Positions 52,101-61,004 of a stretch of 64,000 nucleotides of DNA are shown here, one piece after another. The DNA is from Halococcus saccharolyticus DSM 5350 (GTDB lineage: Archaea; Halobacteriota; Halobacteria; Halobacteriales; Halococcaceae). Made by a program: the position numbers and the translations under genes. The notes beneath the pieces were generated by a model. It had not been told where the DNA came from and searched no databases. It saw nothing but the letters and a program-made list of their open reading frames with translations. How positions within the stretch are numbered: the stretch's first letter is position 1; each line of letters opens with the position of its first letter. Location of the stretch: contig NZ_AOMD01000015.1 of assembly GCF_000336915.1 (NCBI RefSeq), positions 57,157 through 121,156 of the forward strand, given 5' to 3'.

Positions 52101-52983
52101 CGGTGGGACGACCGTCGAGATCGCCGTCGACGGCGAAGTGGCGTCGAGCGCGAACGTCCGCTTCCCGCCGAACACCACGGATGCGAGCTACACGTTCTCC
52201 TCCACGATCGACGAGCCAGGGACCTACGACGTTCGCGTGCGCACGACCGACGGGACGACGCTGGCCGCGGAGACCGTGACGATCAAACCGCCCGCGACCG
52301 TCGCCGACATCAGCGATCCGTCGGGTGACGACGACGGCCCTGGTGGCTACACCTATCCGACCGCCGACGCGTTCCGATCGGGTGCGTTCGATCTCCAGTC
52401 GTTCGTGGTCGAGCAGACGCCGAGTATCTACGAATTCACCTTCGAGGTCGAGAACCTCTACAACGCCTTCGGGAGCAGTCGCGGCTTCTCGCCACAGATG
52501 TTCGTCCTCTGGGTCCGCGATCCCGCCAAGAGCGGTGGCTCGACCAGTAGTCTCGACGACCTCGGTGCGACAGTCGAGTTCGAGCAGCCCTGGCACTACC
52601 GTCTGGAGATCAGCGGGTTCACCAAGAGCATCGTCGACGCGACGGGCGCGCCCGTGACCAACGCCGACGACAACACGGTGAGTCTCAACGAGTCCGTCGA
52701 TATGTCGGCCGGAACGATCACGTTGACGCTCGATCGGGACGCCTTCGACGGCGTCGACACTGCGGATCTCGAAGTCATCGCGATGGTCCAGTCCGAAGAC
52801 CGGGGGACGCTCCGTCCGGTCGCAGAACAGAAGGGAGCGTACGTTTTCGGCGGGGCGAAGTCGGGTGCGGCAGACGTGGCTCCGCGCATCGTGGACCTGA
52901 TCACGCCCGATGGCGTTTCCCAGCCCGCGGCACTGTCGTACTCGGCCGGACAGCGCGCGACGCTTCCGTTCCGCTCACTCTGA
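49135..52983 (+). CDS. Secreted GH97 glycosidase with CBM-like, basic-insert and glucodextranase-C modules
   Basis: This 1,282-residue enzyme has a Tat signal (IGRRQFVGGLTSL). Residues 45-300 are the GH97 N-terminal beta domain (VTSPDGTVAVTVDVTDGVPS), 300-580 the catalytic barrel with TAHNETAG (Glu 424) and EVHEPIKPTGERRTYPNVMT (Glu 500), matching the two Glu of inverting SusB-type alpha-glucosidases rather than the Asp nucleophile of retaining members. Residues 620-745 resemble a carbohydrate-binding CBM6/35 fold (YVRVDPNNAGTGASVSWTI), inserted before the GH97 C-terminal domain. That domain is split at 821-888 by a Gly/Lys/His/Arg-rich insert. Residues 1057-1282 (YTYPTADAFRSGAFDLQSFV, FEVENLYNAFGS) match glucodextranase C-terminal modules. 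It would cut alpha-glucosides outside the cell for the adjacent transporter. Confidence 0.88.
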   Translation: MMFDEGSQHTSQRIGRRQFVGGLTSLAAASAFSLSVSDAAAAQVTAGDDSPTQTVTSPDGTVAVTVDVTDGVPSYRIAHGGTTVIENSTLGFEFENQPAFRDGVTVTGTERSTVDETWTPVWDRYDEIREHYAELRLGLRESGGSGRALTLAVRAFDDGVGFRFVFPEDSGFGEFTISAERTQFAFADDSTAWWIQSDFNSYEYAYEETPLSEIGSQSPTGGAHTPITMKTAEDRYVSVHEANLVDYASMAVRPVSNGSTTFESNLAPLPDGTKVTASAPHRTPWRTVQLGERPGDLVESNLVVNLNEPRDPEAFPQGTDWIEPQKFIGIWWLMITGRADWEYTGPETGNHGAQTGRMKQYMEFASEHEIPSVLVEGWNEGWDSYPGDGSTMDFDDPYPDFDWQEVVDFGRELDPSVEMTAHNETAGNVSNYESQLDDDPNPFADYDEKGIRSIKTGYVADSGVSIDGTTYNHHCQALVNHHHLVYREAAKHRQMLEVHEPIKPTGERRTYPNVMTREGVLGQEYDSFGYIDPSHHVTFPFTRMLGGPVEFTPGIFDMDSGSGGIETTRAKQLAMYPTYFSGLHMAADLPSSYLADRPATLETDAVAQAEFGEIEGFPTGARWANAQGERYVRVDPNNAGTGASVSWTIENVESAGEYELHLRYASDAEDNAVPADTDRTATVTVDGSARTHLTFPPTEYWDEWTAISTTISLAAGENTISVSLADGDSGGFNLDSIAVTETGESMPAPETAPIRGPTVEEFQFIEDVPAAGWDDTRVLDAAIGEYTVTARQKDEEWYVGAMTDENGRALDVPLDFLAPGKRKGHRVNGEKDERGGRGRGNGNGRGKGHEKSKGRGHDDHRGKGKGHGKASGNGHEKHDEEDERGDQKVPNGPKYVAEIYSDGIDAAYDANLADVRVDEAIVTPRTTLLASMVETGGTAVRFRRATDGEVGELPRYERPTQEVDVAIADEVFVQETFITATGSNASDFIGGTTVEIAVDGEVASSANVRFPPNTTDASYTFSSTIDEPGTYDVRVRTTDGTTLAAETVTIKPPATVADISDPSGDDDGPGGYTYPTADAFRSGAFDLQSFVVEQTPSIYEFTFEVENLYNAFGSSRGFSPQMFVLWVRDPAKSGGSTSSLDDLGATVEFEQPWHYRLEISGFTKSIVDATGAPVTNADDNTVSLNESVDMSAGTITLTLDRDAFDGVDTADLEVIAMVQSEDRGTLRPVAEQKGAYVFGGAKSGAADVAPRIVDLITPDGVSQPAALSYSAGQRATLPFRSL

Positions 52984-53123
52984 TTCGGACAAGAGACGGC
53001 GACTGACTGACATCGCCGCTCTTCCGGACGCTTCGGTGAACGGCGAGGAAGATTGTCTTCTGCTCCGGTAACAGTTACGTTCCGTCGAACGTCGCGAATC
53101 GCTGATTCACGGGTTCGATGCGA

Positions 53124-54362
53124 CTACGCTTCGTCGAACAGCTCCTCACCGTCGATCATGTGTTCTTCGACCGCATCGAGATCGAGCGTCAGCCCGAGGC
53201 CCGGCTCCTCGGGTACGTCGATCGAGCCGTCAGCGATGACCGATTCCTCGACGAGGTCCTCCCACCACCCGAGCTGGTAGGAGTGGTACTCGACCGCGAG
53301 CGAGTTGGGAATCGCCGCGCCGACGTGCGCGCTCGCCATCGTCGCCACCGGCGAGGAGACGTTGTGCATCGCCACCGGGACGTAGTAGGTGTCGGCGAGG
53401 TCCGCGATCTTCCTGGTCTCGCGCATCCCGCCGACCTTCGGGAGGTCGGGCGCGACCACGTCGACGGCCTGCTCTTCGAGGAGCCGGCGGTGGCCGTGCT
53501 TGCGGTAGACGTTCTCGCCGGCGGTGATCGGGACGGTCGTCGACTGGCTGACCTCGCGCTGGACGTCGTGGTTCTCCGGCGGCACCGGATCTTCGAGCCA
53601 CCAGACGTCGTAGTCCTCGATTGCGCGCGCGATGCGCTTTGCGCTCCCGCCCGAAAACGCCCAGTGACAGTCGAAGGCGGCGTCGGCCCGACCGTCGAGA
53701 CGTTCGGTCACCGCACGGACGATCTCGGCTTTGTGATCGATTTCGGCGTTCCGGAGGTGGCGATTCGCCCGATCCTTCTCGTGGCCCGAGGGAACGTCGA
53801 GATCGAACTTCAGCGCGTCGTAGCCCAGTTCTTCGACGACGCGCTCGGCCTCGTCGGCGTTCGCCTCGGGGTCTTCCTCCTCGCCGGCGTGACAGTCACA
53901 GTAGACCCGCACCTCGTCGCGGTACTTCCCACCCAGCAGCTGGTAGGCGGGGAGTTCGAGGATCTTCCCTGCGAGATCGTGGAGCGCGATCTCGATGCCC
54001 GAGATGGCGGTGACGACCGTGCCCTCGATCGAGCCCTCGCCCGACATCTTCTGAATCAGGTGCTCGTACAGCCGATCGAGATCGAGCGGGTTCTCCCCGA
54101 CCACGAACGGCGTCATCCGATCGATGACCTCCGAGACCCCGGCCCCCCAGTAGGCCTCGCCGGTGCCGACGATCCCCGCATCGGTGTACACCCGTACGAG
54201 GGTCCACGGGAAGTTGCCGTCGACCATCGTGGTCTGGACGTCGGTGATCTCGACGTCGCGGCCGCCGCCGCGTTTCGCGCGAATCCCCATGGTTCCGGCC
54301 GAGAGGTCGCGCATCGTGTACTCGGCGTTCGGATCGTGGAGCTGTGTGTAGTCCACCGGCAT
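53124..54362 (-). CDS. gad: Gluconate/xylonate-type sugar-acid dehydratase (enolase superfamily)
   Basis: This 412-residue protein closely follows haloarchaeal D-gluconate dehydratase as I remember it: YTQLHDPNAEYTMRDLSAGT, TMVDGNFPWTLVRVYTDAG, GEAYWGAGVSEVIDRMTPF, VRVYCDCHAGEEEDP, AAFDCHWAFSGGSAKRIAR (metal Asp), WWLEDPVPPENHDVQ (metal Glu), ITAGENVYRKHGHRRLL (metal Glu), and AMHNVSSPVATMASAHVG (His). It would produce 2-keto-3-deoxygluconate for the semi-phosphorylative Entner-Doudoroff route. Xylonate is an alternative substrate because the Gfo6 homolog is nearby. A TrmB-like site overlaps its TATA region. Confidence 0.85.
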   Translation of the reverse strand: MPVDYTQLHDPNAEYTMRDLSAGTMGIRAKRGGGRDVEITDVQTTMVDGNFPWTLVRVYTDAGIVGTGEAYWGAGVSEVIDRMTPFVVGENPLDLDRLYEHLIQKMSGEGSIEGTVVTAISGIEIALHDLAGKILELPAYQLLGGKYRDEVRVYCDCHAGEEEDPEANADEAERVVEELGYDALKFDLDVPSGHEKDRANRHLRNAEIDHKAEIVRAVTERLDGRADAAFDCHWAFSGGSAKRIARAIEDYDVWWLEDPVPPENHDVQREVSQSTTVPITAGENVYRKHGHRRLLEEQAVDVVAPDLPKVGGMRETRKIADLADTYYVPVAMHNVSSPVATMASAHVGAAIPNSLAVEYHSYQLGWWEDLVEESVIADGSIDVPEEPGLGLTLDLDAVEEHMIDGEELFDEA

Positions 54363-54373
54363 ACCCGATCCTT

Positions 54374-54389
54374 TACTCGCTCACTAATA
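54374..54389 (-). promoter_or_regulatory. TrmB-like site over the gad promoter
   Basis: On the minus strand TATT-AGTGAGC-GAGTA, one mismatch from TACT-N7-GAGTA. It ends 11 bases before ATG 54362 and overlaps the TATA-like TTTATTAG, so binding would repress. Confidence 0.5.
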
Positions 54390-54462
54390 AATCGTGAGGG
54401 GACGGATTCAGGTGGTGAATGCAAGCCCCAGGACTATTCCCGTTCGGTCAGAGTCGAAACTC

Positions 54463-54867
54463 GTGCAACCGTTACAGCTCGAAACGGTGGATATTCTGAC
54501 CGGGACGGCGATCATCTTCGCCGTGAGCATGTTCGCCGGTGGGATCGGAAACTACCTCGGCATCCGGCTCGTCTCGGATCAACATCCCTCGTTCGTCCAC
54601 GCTCTCGTCTCCTCGATACTCAGTGCGGCCGTGTGGGGCATTGTGAGCCTCGCGCTCAACGTCTACGATGTCGGCATCACGCCGTTCGCCGGCGCACTCG
54701 TCGCCCTCCTCATCTGGATCGTCGTGCTCTACCTCCGGTACTCCGGCGGGATCGTGAGTGCCGTTCCCGCGGCCCTCCTCGCGTGGGTGATCTCGATCAT
54801 CGTTCTCTACGTGATCGCAGTCTATACGACCGTTCCCTTCGAGGCCATCGGAATCCCCGCAATCTGA
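54463..54867 (+). CDS. Four-helix membrane protein, unknown function
   Basis: This 134-residue protein from GTG 54463 (VQPLQLETVDILTGTAIIFA) has four hydrophobic helices, including ALVSSILSAAVWGIVSLALNV and AVPAALLAWVISIIVLYVIAV. It resembles hypothetical membrane proteins scattered in haloarchaea; no function can be named. A GTG at 54394 would add 23 residues that do not look like a signal peptide. It is oriented away from gad and toward the dehydrogenase. Confidence 0.6.
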   Translation: MQPLQLETVDILTGTAIIFAVSMFAGGIGNYLGIRLVSDQHPSFVHALVSSILSAAVWGIVSLALNVYDVGITPFAGALVALLIWIVVLYLRYSGGIVSAVPAALLAWVISIIVLYVIAVYTTVPFEAIGIPAI

Positions 54868-54906
54868 GTCGTTTTCCACCGTCTTCCTCTCGCCGATCGC
54901 CGGTGG

Positions 54907-55947
54907 CTATCGTTCGCTGTCGGGAACTACGACGACTTTCCCGAATCCCTCGCGCTCTTCGAGCATCTCGTGGGCGCGGGCGGCTTCGCTCATCGGGAGC
55001 GTCTCGCGGATCTTCGGCTCGAACGTACCGTCCCACACCAGCGAGAGGACGTCGTCGACCTCGCCCAGCGAGGCCATCGTCGATCCCAGGATGTCGACTT
55101 GCTTCCAGAACACCCGATTGATGTTGGTCTCGGCTTTCGGCCCGGTGGTCGCCCCGCAGGTCACGAGCCGGCCGCCCTTGGCGAGACACTTGATCGAGTC
55201 CTCCCACGTCGCTGGCCCCACGTAGTCGACCACCACGTCCACCCCGCGGCCGTCGGTGGCCTCGCGCATCGCGGGCGCGAAGTCGGTCTCCTCGTAGTTG
55301 ACGGTGTGGTCCGCGCCGCACTCGCGGGCGTACTCGAGTTTCTCGTCGGTGCTCGCGGTGGCGTACACCTCCGCGCCGACGTACTTCGCGATCTGGACCG
55401 CGGCGTGGCCCACGCCCCCGGACGCGCCGAGGACGAGAATCGACTCGCCGGGACCGAGGTCCGCCCGTGTGACCAGCATCCGCCACGCGGTCTGGAAGAC
55501 GAGCGGCGCGGCGGCCGCGGTCTCCCAATCGACGCCCTCGGGGACCGGCACGAGGTTCTCGGCGGGGACGGCCGCCTGCTCGGAGTGGACCCCTTGAACG
55601 TGCTCGCCGATGATGTGGTAGCTCTCACAGAGCGAATGCTCGCCGTGGCGGCAGAACTCGCACTCTCCGCACGACCGGCCGGCGGTGACCGCGACTCGGT
55701 CGCCCGGTTCGACGCGGGTGACGTCCTCGCCGACTGCCTCGACCACGCCGGCGGCGTCCGATCCGGGAACGTGGGGCATGTCGAGGTCGACGCCCGGCAG
55801 TCCGCCGCGGGTGAACACGTCGAGGTGGTTCAGCGCGCCGGCTTTCACGTCGACGAGCGCCTCGTTCCGATCGGGTTCGGGATCGGGATACTCGCCGTAC
55901 TCGATGACGTCACGGTCGCCGTGCTCGGTGAACTGGACGGCCTGCAT
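54907..55947 (-). CDS. Zinc-type medium-chain dehydrogenase/quinone oxidoreductase
   Basis: This 346-residue MDR protein has the N-terminal GroES-like fold (GALNHLDVFTRGGLPG, HVPGSDAAGVVEAVGEDVTR), a structural zinc loop with four Cys (CGECEFCRHGEHSLC), and the Rossmann motif VLGASGGVGHAAVQIAKYVG. The zinc catalytic Cys near residue 40 is absent (GALNHLDVF in place of C-x-S-D), so it may act as a quinone- or enal-reductase-like enzyme rather than a classical alcohol dehydrogenase. Substrate unknown. Confidence 0.88.
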   Translation of the reverse strand: MQAVQFTEHGDRDVIEYGEYPDPEPDRNEALVDVKAGALNHLDVFTRGGLPGVDLDMPHVPGSDAAGVVEAVGEDVTRVEPGDRVAVTAGRSCGECEFCRHGEHSLCESYHIIGEHVQGVHSEQAAVPAENLVPVPEGVDWETAAAAPLVFQTAWRMLVTRADLGPGESILVLGASGGVGHAAVQIAKYVGAEVYATASTDEKLEYARECGADHTVNYEETDFAPAMREATDGRGVDVVVDYVGPATWEDSIKCLAKGGRLVTCGATTGPKAETNINRVFWKQVDILGSTMASLGEVDDVLSLVWDGTFEPKIRETLPMSEAARAHEMLEEREGFGKVVVVPDSER

Positions 55948-56123
55948 GGGGCGTGGTGGGCGCGACGCCCGGATAGCGGTTTCGATGGCGGAGATCGACG
56001 CCCACGACCGCCACGCGGACGACCCCGATCGGCGATTCCGTGAGCAACGTACTCATGCGGAGAGTCCGGGCGGTAGCCTCAATCGATTCCTCGCTCAGGA
56101 TCCATCCGGGGACGAGGTGACCA

Positions 56124-56249
56124 ATGTCAGACTGCCCGATCTGCAAAACGACCGAGAACGTCCGGCCGAGCTGGACCACCGGCTACCAGCGCCGGTGCAA
56201 CGAGTGTGGCGTCCTGTTCAACGATCACGGTGCGAGAGCCACGCTGTAA
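56124..56249 (+). CDS. 41-residue zinc-ribbon micro-protein
   Basis: ATG 56124 to TAA 56247 encodes MSDCPICKTTENVRPSWTTG, then YQRRCNECGVLFNDHGARAT and a final Leu. Two C-x2-C pairs 21 residues apart make one zinc ribbon. GTGACCA precedes the start. Its C-terminal half resembles the ARCDECSVLYDHRH part of the 13.35 kb protein. It would be missed by gene finders with a 50-residue cutoff. Confidence 0.6.
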   Translation: MSDCPICKTTENVRPSWTTGYQRRCNECGVLFNDHGARATL

Positions 56250-56462
56250 CGCCGTCGCGTCGCCACTGTAAGCCACCCTGTCGCTTCCGTCGAGTTCGTT
56301 GCCCATGCGGCCGCGCATCGTACTGCGGCCGTATCGTATCTTCTCAAAAACGTGCGCTCCGATCACCGGTACTCCGTGGGTACGTATCACAACGGATCGG
56401 TACAGAAACTCCGGGCACAATCGCTATCCACCAGTCGTCGACAGCTTCCAGCAGAGACTACA

Positions 56463-57449
56463 ATGAGAAACTACGCAGGCGGGCGGGGACCGGTGCTCGC
56501 GCGGTTCGCACGACCGACCGGTCGCTCGACCACGTTCGCCGTGGTCGCGGACCCGCACGTGACCGCGACCGCCGAGGGGACGTGGAAAGTCTTCCATCGG
56601 ACCGTGGCGCGCTTCCGGACCGCGCTCGACAACGCAGACCGGCTCGACGTCGACGCGGTCGTCGCGACCGGTGACCTCACGAAGGACGGAACCCCCGCGG
56701 AGTTCGAGCGGGTGGACGCGCTATTGGCCGATCGCGACGTGCCGTTCGTCGCCGTTCCGGGGAACCACGACGTCCCGAAGGCGGCCGACGAACACGACAC
56801 GCCACCGGTCGAGCGGTTCGTGAGACAGTACTCGCCCGGCAGGCTCCCTACGGTCGTGCGGATCGGCGGCGTCGATCTCGTCATGCTCGACAGCGCCACC
56901 GCTCCCGACGGATCACTCGTCGACACGCACGAGGGGGCGCTCTCGGCGGCCCAGCTGGAGTGGCTCGACACGACGCTCGCCGAGGTCGAGTCACCGGTCG
57001 TCGTCACTCACCATCCGGTCGGAGCGATCTCCGAGGGGATCGATGCGCTCGCCCCGAGTTCGCACTACCGACTCCGAAACGCCGACGCGGTCGCCGACGT
57101 CCTCGCTACCCACGACGCTCCGCTCGTGGTTTCGGGGCACGTCCACTGGCCCGCGGTGGTCGATACGGGGACGGCTCGTCAGGTGATCGCGCCGGCGACG
57201 TGTTCGTTCCCTCAGGCGGCGCTGCTGGTCCACGTCGAGCCTCGGGGAACCACCGTCTCGTTGCTCCCGCTCGCCGATCGACGAGGGCTCGAAGAGGCGC
57301 ACCGGCACGCACGACGAGGCGGCGACCGCGCCGCAGCGTTCGTTGCCACCGCCGACGACGGCTATTTTCGGGAGTTGCCGCTGATCGACGAGGCGACCGA
57401 CGCGACCGCGTTGCGGCCGCGCGATCCGCCGGTTCGTCCGCCGTCCTGA
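56463..57449 (+). CDS. Metallophosphoesterase (calcineurin-like)
   Basis: This 328-residue protein has the complete binuclear metal set: VVADPHVTA (D-x-H), VVATGDLTKDGTP (GD), VAVPGNHDVPKA (GNHD), VVVTHHPVGA (His) and VVSGHVHWPAVVD (G-H-x-H). Length and order match class III phosphodiesterases such as CpdA-like enzymes; the substrate (cyclic nucleotide, nucleotide or phosphoester) cannot be told. ATG 56463 immediately precedes the domain. No signal peptide, so it is cytoplasmic. Confidence 0.88.
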   Translation: MRNYAGGRGPVLARFARPTGRSTTFAVVADPHVTATAEGTWKVFHRTVARFRTALDNADRLDVDAVVATGDLTKDGTPAEFERVDALLADRDVPFVAVPGNHDVPKAADEHDTPPVERFVRQYSPGRLPTVVRIGGVDLVMLDSATAPDGSLVDTHEGALSAAQLEWLDTTLAEVESPVVVTHHPVGAISEGIDALAPSSHYRLRNADAVADVLATHDAPLVVSGHVHWPAVVDTGTARQVIAPATCSFPQAALLVHVEPRGTTVSLLPLADRRGLEEAHRHARRGGDRAAAFVATADDGYFRELPLIDEATDATALRPRDPPVRPPS

Positions 57450-57467
57450 CGACTCTAGCCAACGAAA

Positions 57468-57932
57468 TCAGTGCGGCTTGGGGTTCAGGTGGTCGGGAAC
57501 GAACCAGCGACGGACCACGATCCCGATCGTCCCGCCGATCAGACCGGCGAAGGCGTACATCGGCGCGAGCAGGCAGACCGCGAGCAGTGCGAAAAACGGC
57601 GAATAGAACAGGAAGGCGGTCCCGCTCGCGGCAAACCAGACCACGAACGAGGTGATCCCGAGCAGCAGCGAGAGCACGGCGATCCCGAAGCAGCCGGCGC
57701 GGAGCCCTGCCGACGCGCCGTCGTAGACGTTGGTGCCGAGAGCGAACCCGGCGGCGAACCCGCCGGCAGCGCCACCGAAATGACCGGCGACACCGAGATC
57801 GATCCCCTGGCTGCCGGCGTAGAGCATCGCGAGCGCGTACATCGTCGTCGTGACCGCTCCGACTGCGGCGACCCACCACGGTCGACCCACGAGATCCGTC
57901 ACGATCTCGTGTCGCGTGTGACGCCAGTTCAT
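57468..57932 (-). CDS. Small polytopic membrane protein
   Basis: This 154-residue protein has about four helices: WWVAAVGAVTTTMYALAMLY, AGHFGGAAGGFAAGFALG, LRAGCFGIAVLSLLLGITSF and FALLAVCLLAPMYAFAGLIG. The small-residue helices and the pair GHFGGAAGG/GLIGG resemble DUF5518-type haloarchaeal membrane proteins. Function unknown. It converges with the phosphoesterase gene. Confidence 0.65.
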   Translation of the reverse strand: MNWRHTRHEIVTDLVGRPWWVAAVGAVTTTMYALAMLYAGSQGIDLGVAGHFGGAAGGFAAGFALGTNVYDGASAGLRAGCFGIAVLSLLLGITSFVVWFAASGTAFLFYSPFFALLAVCLLAPMYAFAGLIGGTIGIVVRRWFVPDHLNPKPH

Positions 57933-58039
57933 GTCGTATAACTCACACCGGAACGTAATAAAACCTCGCGACCATCACGTGGCTGAACTAACGTCGCCGA
58001 CGGACGAACGGAGATACCGGATAGAGCGGGATCGTCCTC

Positions 58040-59374
58040 TCACAGCGTCAGGACGACCGCCGCTGCGAGCGATCCGGTGAGGAGGATGCCGCTCCAGAGT
58101 GCGACTCGTGTGGCGAACTGCCGACTTGGGCCGGCGGCGGTCAGCGCGGCCTTGACACCGATGCTCGACGCCGTAGCGAGCAGGACGGCGATCACGGCGG
58201 TCTCGTAGCCGAGACTTCCTGTCCGATAGAGCGAGACGGTCGAGGCGGTCGCGCCGGCCGAGGAAACCAGTCCCGAGAGGACGGCGGTGACGTAGAAGCC
58301 GACCTCGCCGAACTGAGCTTGGGCGAACCCGCCGGCGAGGACCACCACTGCGAACATCGCGCCGAACGCGAGCACGTTCCGGAGCGAGAAGGGACTGTCG
58401 AGATCCATCGTCACCTGTTCGTCCCAGTCGGCGGTGACGGCCGCGATCGCGACGCTTCCAACGACGACGATCGCGAGCGGGACGACTGCGCCGACGAGCA
58501 CGTTCGGGAGGGTGAACGCGAGCACGATCGCGAGGTTCCGCAGTGCCATCGCCGCGTCCGCGAGCAACACGGCGGCGACGGCGTAGGAGGTCATGGTCGG
58601 GCGCTGCCGAACCGAATCCAGCATCGTCCCGACCACGGCAGTCGAGGAGGCCAACCCCCCGAAAAAGCCCGTGACGGCGATCCCCCGGCCCCCATACGTT
58701 CTGACGATCGCGTAGTTCACGATTCCGATGGCGGCGACCGCGACCACCATCAGCCACACCACTCGGGGTTCGATCGCAACCGCGAGTTCGCCCGAGCCGA
58801 TCGTGACGTCGCCGGTCGGCAGCAGCGGGTAGATCACGAACGCGAGAATGGCGAACTCGGTGGTCGAGCGGAGCTCCTCGCGCGAGAGCCCGCCCGCAAA
58901 ACTGTGGAGTTCGCGCTTCAGTACGAGGAGAAGCGAGGACAGGACGGCGACGGTCACGCCCTCGATGACGTAGCCGGCGGCGGTCAGCGCACCGACGCCG
59001 TAGGCCACCAGCATCGAGACCGAGGTCGTGAGCGAGAGTCCGAGGTCCTCGTCCCGGAGGCCCTGCACCGCGAGCACCGCTCCCTGGACGATGACGAGCA
59101 GACCGCCGATCGCCAGCAGCCCCTCGCGATCGAGGGTGGTGAACACCGCGCCGAGCAGCGTGATGAGCGAGAACGTCCGGATGCCCGCGGGCTTGTCCGA
59201 CCACTCGCGTTCGAGACCGAGAAACAGCCCGAGCGCGCCCGCGAGCGCGATCCTCGCGACGGGACTGTCGAGCGAGACGGCCACTTGAGCGACGAGGCTC
59301 ACGCTTCGGCGTTCCTCCGCCGGCGTATAAACGTCCGTCGGCCTGTCGCTCGGCTTCAGCATTGTCGTGATCAT
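58040..59374 (-). CDS. MgtC/DUF4010 membrane protein
   Basis: This 444-residue protein has about 12 helices. The N-terminal part (ARIALAGALGLFLGLEREWSDK, AGIRTFSLITLLGAVFTTLD) is the MgtC/SapB domain with its conserved L-G-x-E-R and R-T-F-x-L-I signatures. From about residue 200 on it matches DUF4010 (TYGGRGIAVTGFFGGLASST, AVVLAGGFAQAQFGEVGFYV). The arrangement is common in archaea and bacteria. Role in magnesium or envelope homeostasis has been suggested for MgtC but not for this fusion. ATG 59362 would be an alternative start. Confidence 0.88.
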   Translation of the reverse strand: MITTMLKPSDRPTDVYTPAEERRSVSLVAQVAVSLDSPVARIALAGALGLFLGLEREWSDKPAGIRTFSLITLLGAVFTTLDREGLLAIGGLLVIVQGAVLAVQGLRDEDLGLSLTTSVSMLVAYGVGALTAAGYVIEGVTVAVLSSLLLVLKRELHSFAGGLSREELRSTTEFAILAFVIYPLLPTGDVTIGSGELAVAIEPRVVWLMVVAVAAIGIVNYAIVRTYGGRGIAVTGFFGGLASSTAVVGTMLDSVRQRPTMTSYAVAAVLLADAAMALRNLAIVLAFTLPNVLVGAVVPLAIVVVGSVAIAAVTADWDEQVTMDLDSPFSLRNVLAFGAMFAVVVLAGGFAQAQFGEVGFYVTAVLSGLVSSAGATASTVSLYRTGSLGYETAVIAVLLATASSIGVKAALTAAGPSRQFATRVALWSGILLTGSLAAAVVLTL

Positions 59375-59440
59375 CGCTGCACCGCCGCTCGCCCACGACA
59401 GCCGTCACGCTTATTACTGGATAGTATAACCTAGTTATCG

Positions 59441-60892
59441 ATGGCACGAGCCCGAACGCAGCTTCGATCCGCCCGCGAGGGCACGATCACCCCGGCGATG
59501 GAGCGGGTGGCCGAGCGCGAGAACCGCGATCCCGAGTTCGTCCGCGAGCAGGTGGCCGCGGGCGAGGCAGTGATCCCGGCGAACCACGCCCACGAGGGCC
59601 TCGATCCGATGATCATCGGCCACGAGTTCGCCACGAAGGTCAACGCCAACATCGGCAACAGCGAGACCACGAGCGACCGCACCGAGGAACTCAGAAAACT
59701 CCACGCGGCGGTCCACTACGGCGCGGACACCGTGATGGACCTGAGCACCGGCGAGGATCTCGACACGATCCGCGAGGCGAACGTCGATCATTCGCCGGTG
59801 CCCATCGGAACGGTACCGATCTACGAGGCGGTCAAGCGTGCGGAGAGCCCCGAGGAGATCACTCACGAACTCCTGCTCAACGTGATCGAAAAGCAGGCCG
59901 AGCAGGGCGTCGACTACATGACGATCCACGCGGGCGTCCTGATGGAACATCTCCCGCTGACCGACGGCCGGGTGACGGGAATCGTCTCGCGTGGTGGCTC
60001 GATTCTCGCCCAGTGGATGGAGGAGAACGCGATGCAGAATCCTCTCTACACCGAGTTCGAGGCAATCTGTGAGATTTTCGCCGAGCACGACGTCACGTTC
60101 AGCCTCGGCGACGGCCTCCGCCCCGGAAGTTTGGCGGACGCGAGCGACGAGGCCCAGTTCGCCGAGTTGGATACACTCGGCGAACTCACCCGGACCGCGT
60201 GGGATCACGGGGTCCAGGTCATGGTTGAGGGGCCGGGCCACGTGCCGATGGACCAGATCCGGGACAACGTTGAGCGCCAGCAGGAGGTCTGTGACGGCGC
60301 GCCGTTCTACGTGCTCGGGCCGCTGGTGACCGACGTCGCACCGGGCTACGACCACATCACGAGCGCGATCGGCGCGACCGAGGCCGCCCGCGCGGGGGCG
60401 GCGATGCTCTGCTACGTCACGCCCAAGGAACACCTCGGACTGCCCGACGCCGAGGACGTTCGGGAGGGCCTCGCAGCCTACCGGATCGCGGCCCACGCCG
60501 GCGACGTAGCGAACGGGCTGCCCGGCGCGCGCGACTGGGACGACGCGCTCTCGCAGGCTCGGTACAACTTCGACTGGCGTGAGCAGTTCGATCTCGTGCT
60601 CGATCCCGATCGCGCCCGGAGCTCGCACGATCAGACTCTGCCGGGTGACAACTACAAGGAGGCACGCTTCTGCTCGATGTGTGGCGTCGAGTTCTGTTCG
60701 ATGCGGATCGATCAGGATGCACGCGACGCCGACGGCGAGATGGGTGCGCTCGATGCGGGCGTCGATCTCGACGCCTCGCCGGCTGCGGCGGTCAACCTCC
60801 CGCCAGTGGGAACCCACGACACCAGCGCGGTGCCGGAGCTACCTGATCTCGATGGGGCGGTCCATAGCGACGGCGAGCCGGCGGACGACTGA
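59441..60892 (+). CDS. thiC: Phosphomethylpyrimidine synthase (ThiC)
   Basis: This 483-residue radical-SAM enzyme converts aminoimidazole ribotide to HMP-P for thiamine synthesis. It has [86 protein letters not shown] and the C-terminal [11 protein letters not shown] (C-x2-C-x4-C) near residue 410 for the cluster. Haloarchaeal members of this size lack the long N-terminal extension of plant and enterobacterial ThiC. TATA-like GGATAGTATAACC lies about 25-35 bases upstream. No TPP riboswitch is recognisable, so regulation must be by protein if any. Confidence 0.97.
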   Translation: MARARTQLRSAREGTITPAMERVAERENRDPEFVREQVAAGEAVIPANHAHEGLDPMIIGHEFATKVNANIGNSETTSDRTEELRKLHAAVHYGADTVMDLSTGEDLDTIREANVDHSPVPIGTVPIYEAVKRAESPEEITHELLLNVIEKQAEQGVDYMTIHAGVLMEHLPLTDGRVTGIVSRGGSILAQWMEENAMQNPLYTEFEAICEIFAEHDVTFSLGDGLRPGSLADASDEAQFAELDTLGELTRTAWDHGVQVMVEGPGHVPMDQIRDNVERQQEVCDGAPFYVLGPLVTDVAPGYDHITSAIGATEAARAGAAMLCYVTPKEHLGLPDAEDVREGLAAYRIAAHAGDVANGLPGARDWDDALSQARYNFDWREQFDLVLDPDRARSSHDQTLPGDNYKEARFCSMCGVEFCSMRIDQDARDADGEMGALDAGVDLDASPAAAVNLPPVGTHDTSAVPELPDLDGAVHSDGEPADD

Positions 60893-61004
60893 TTCACTGT
60901 CACTTTCGTTCTCCAACGTCGGCTGTCGCTTCGAGTGAGACACGCCGGATGACAGCATATGCAGCCACAACCCTTAGAAGCGGTAGAGAGTGTGTTACTG
61001 TTCT

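Noticed and set aside
59375..59440. A TPP riboswitch upstream of thiC
   Set aside because: Only 66 bases separate the genes, with a TATA element and none of the conserved TPP-aptamer cores.
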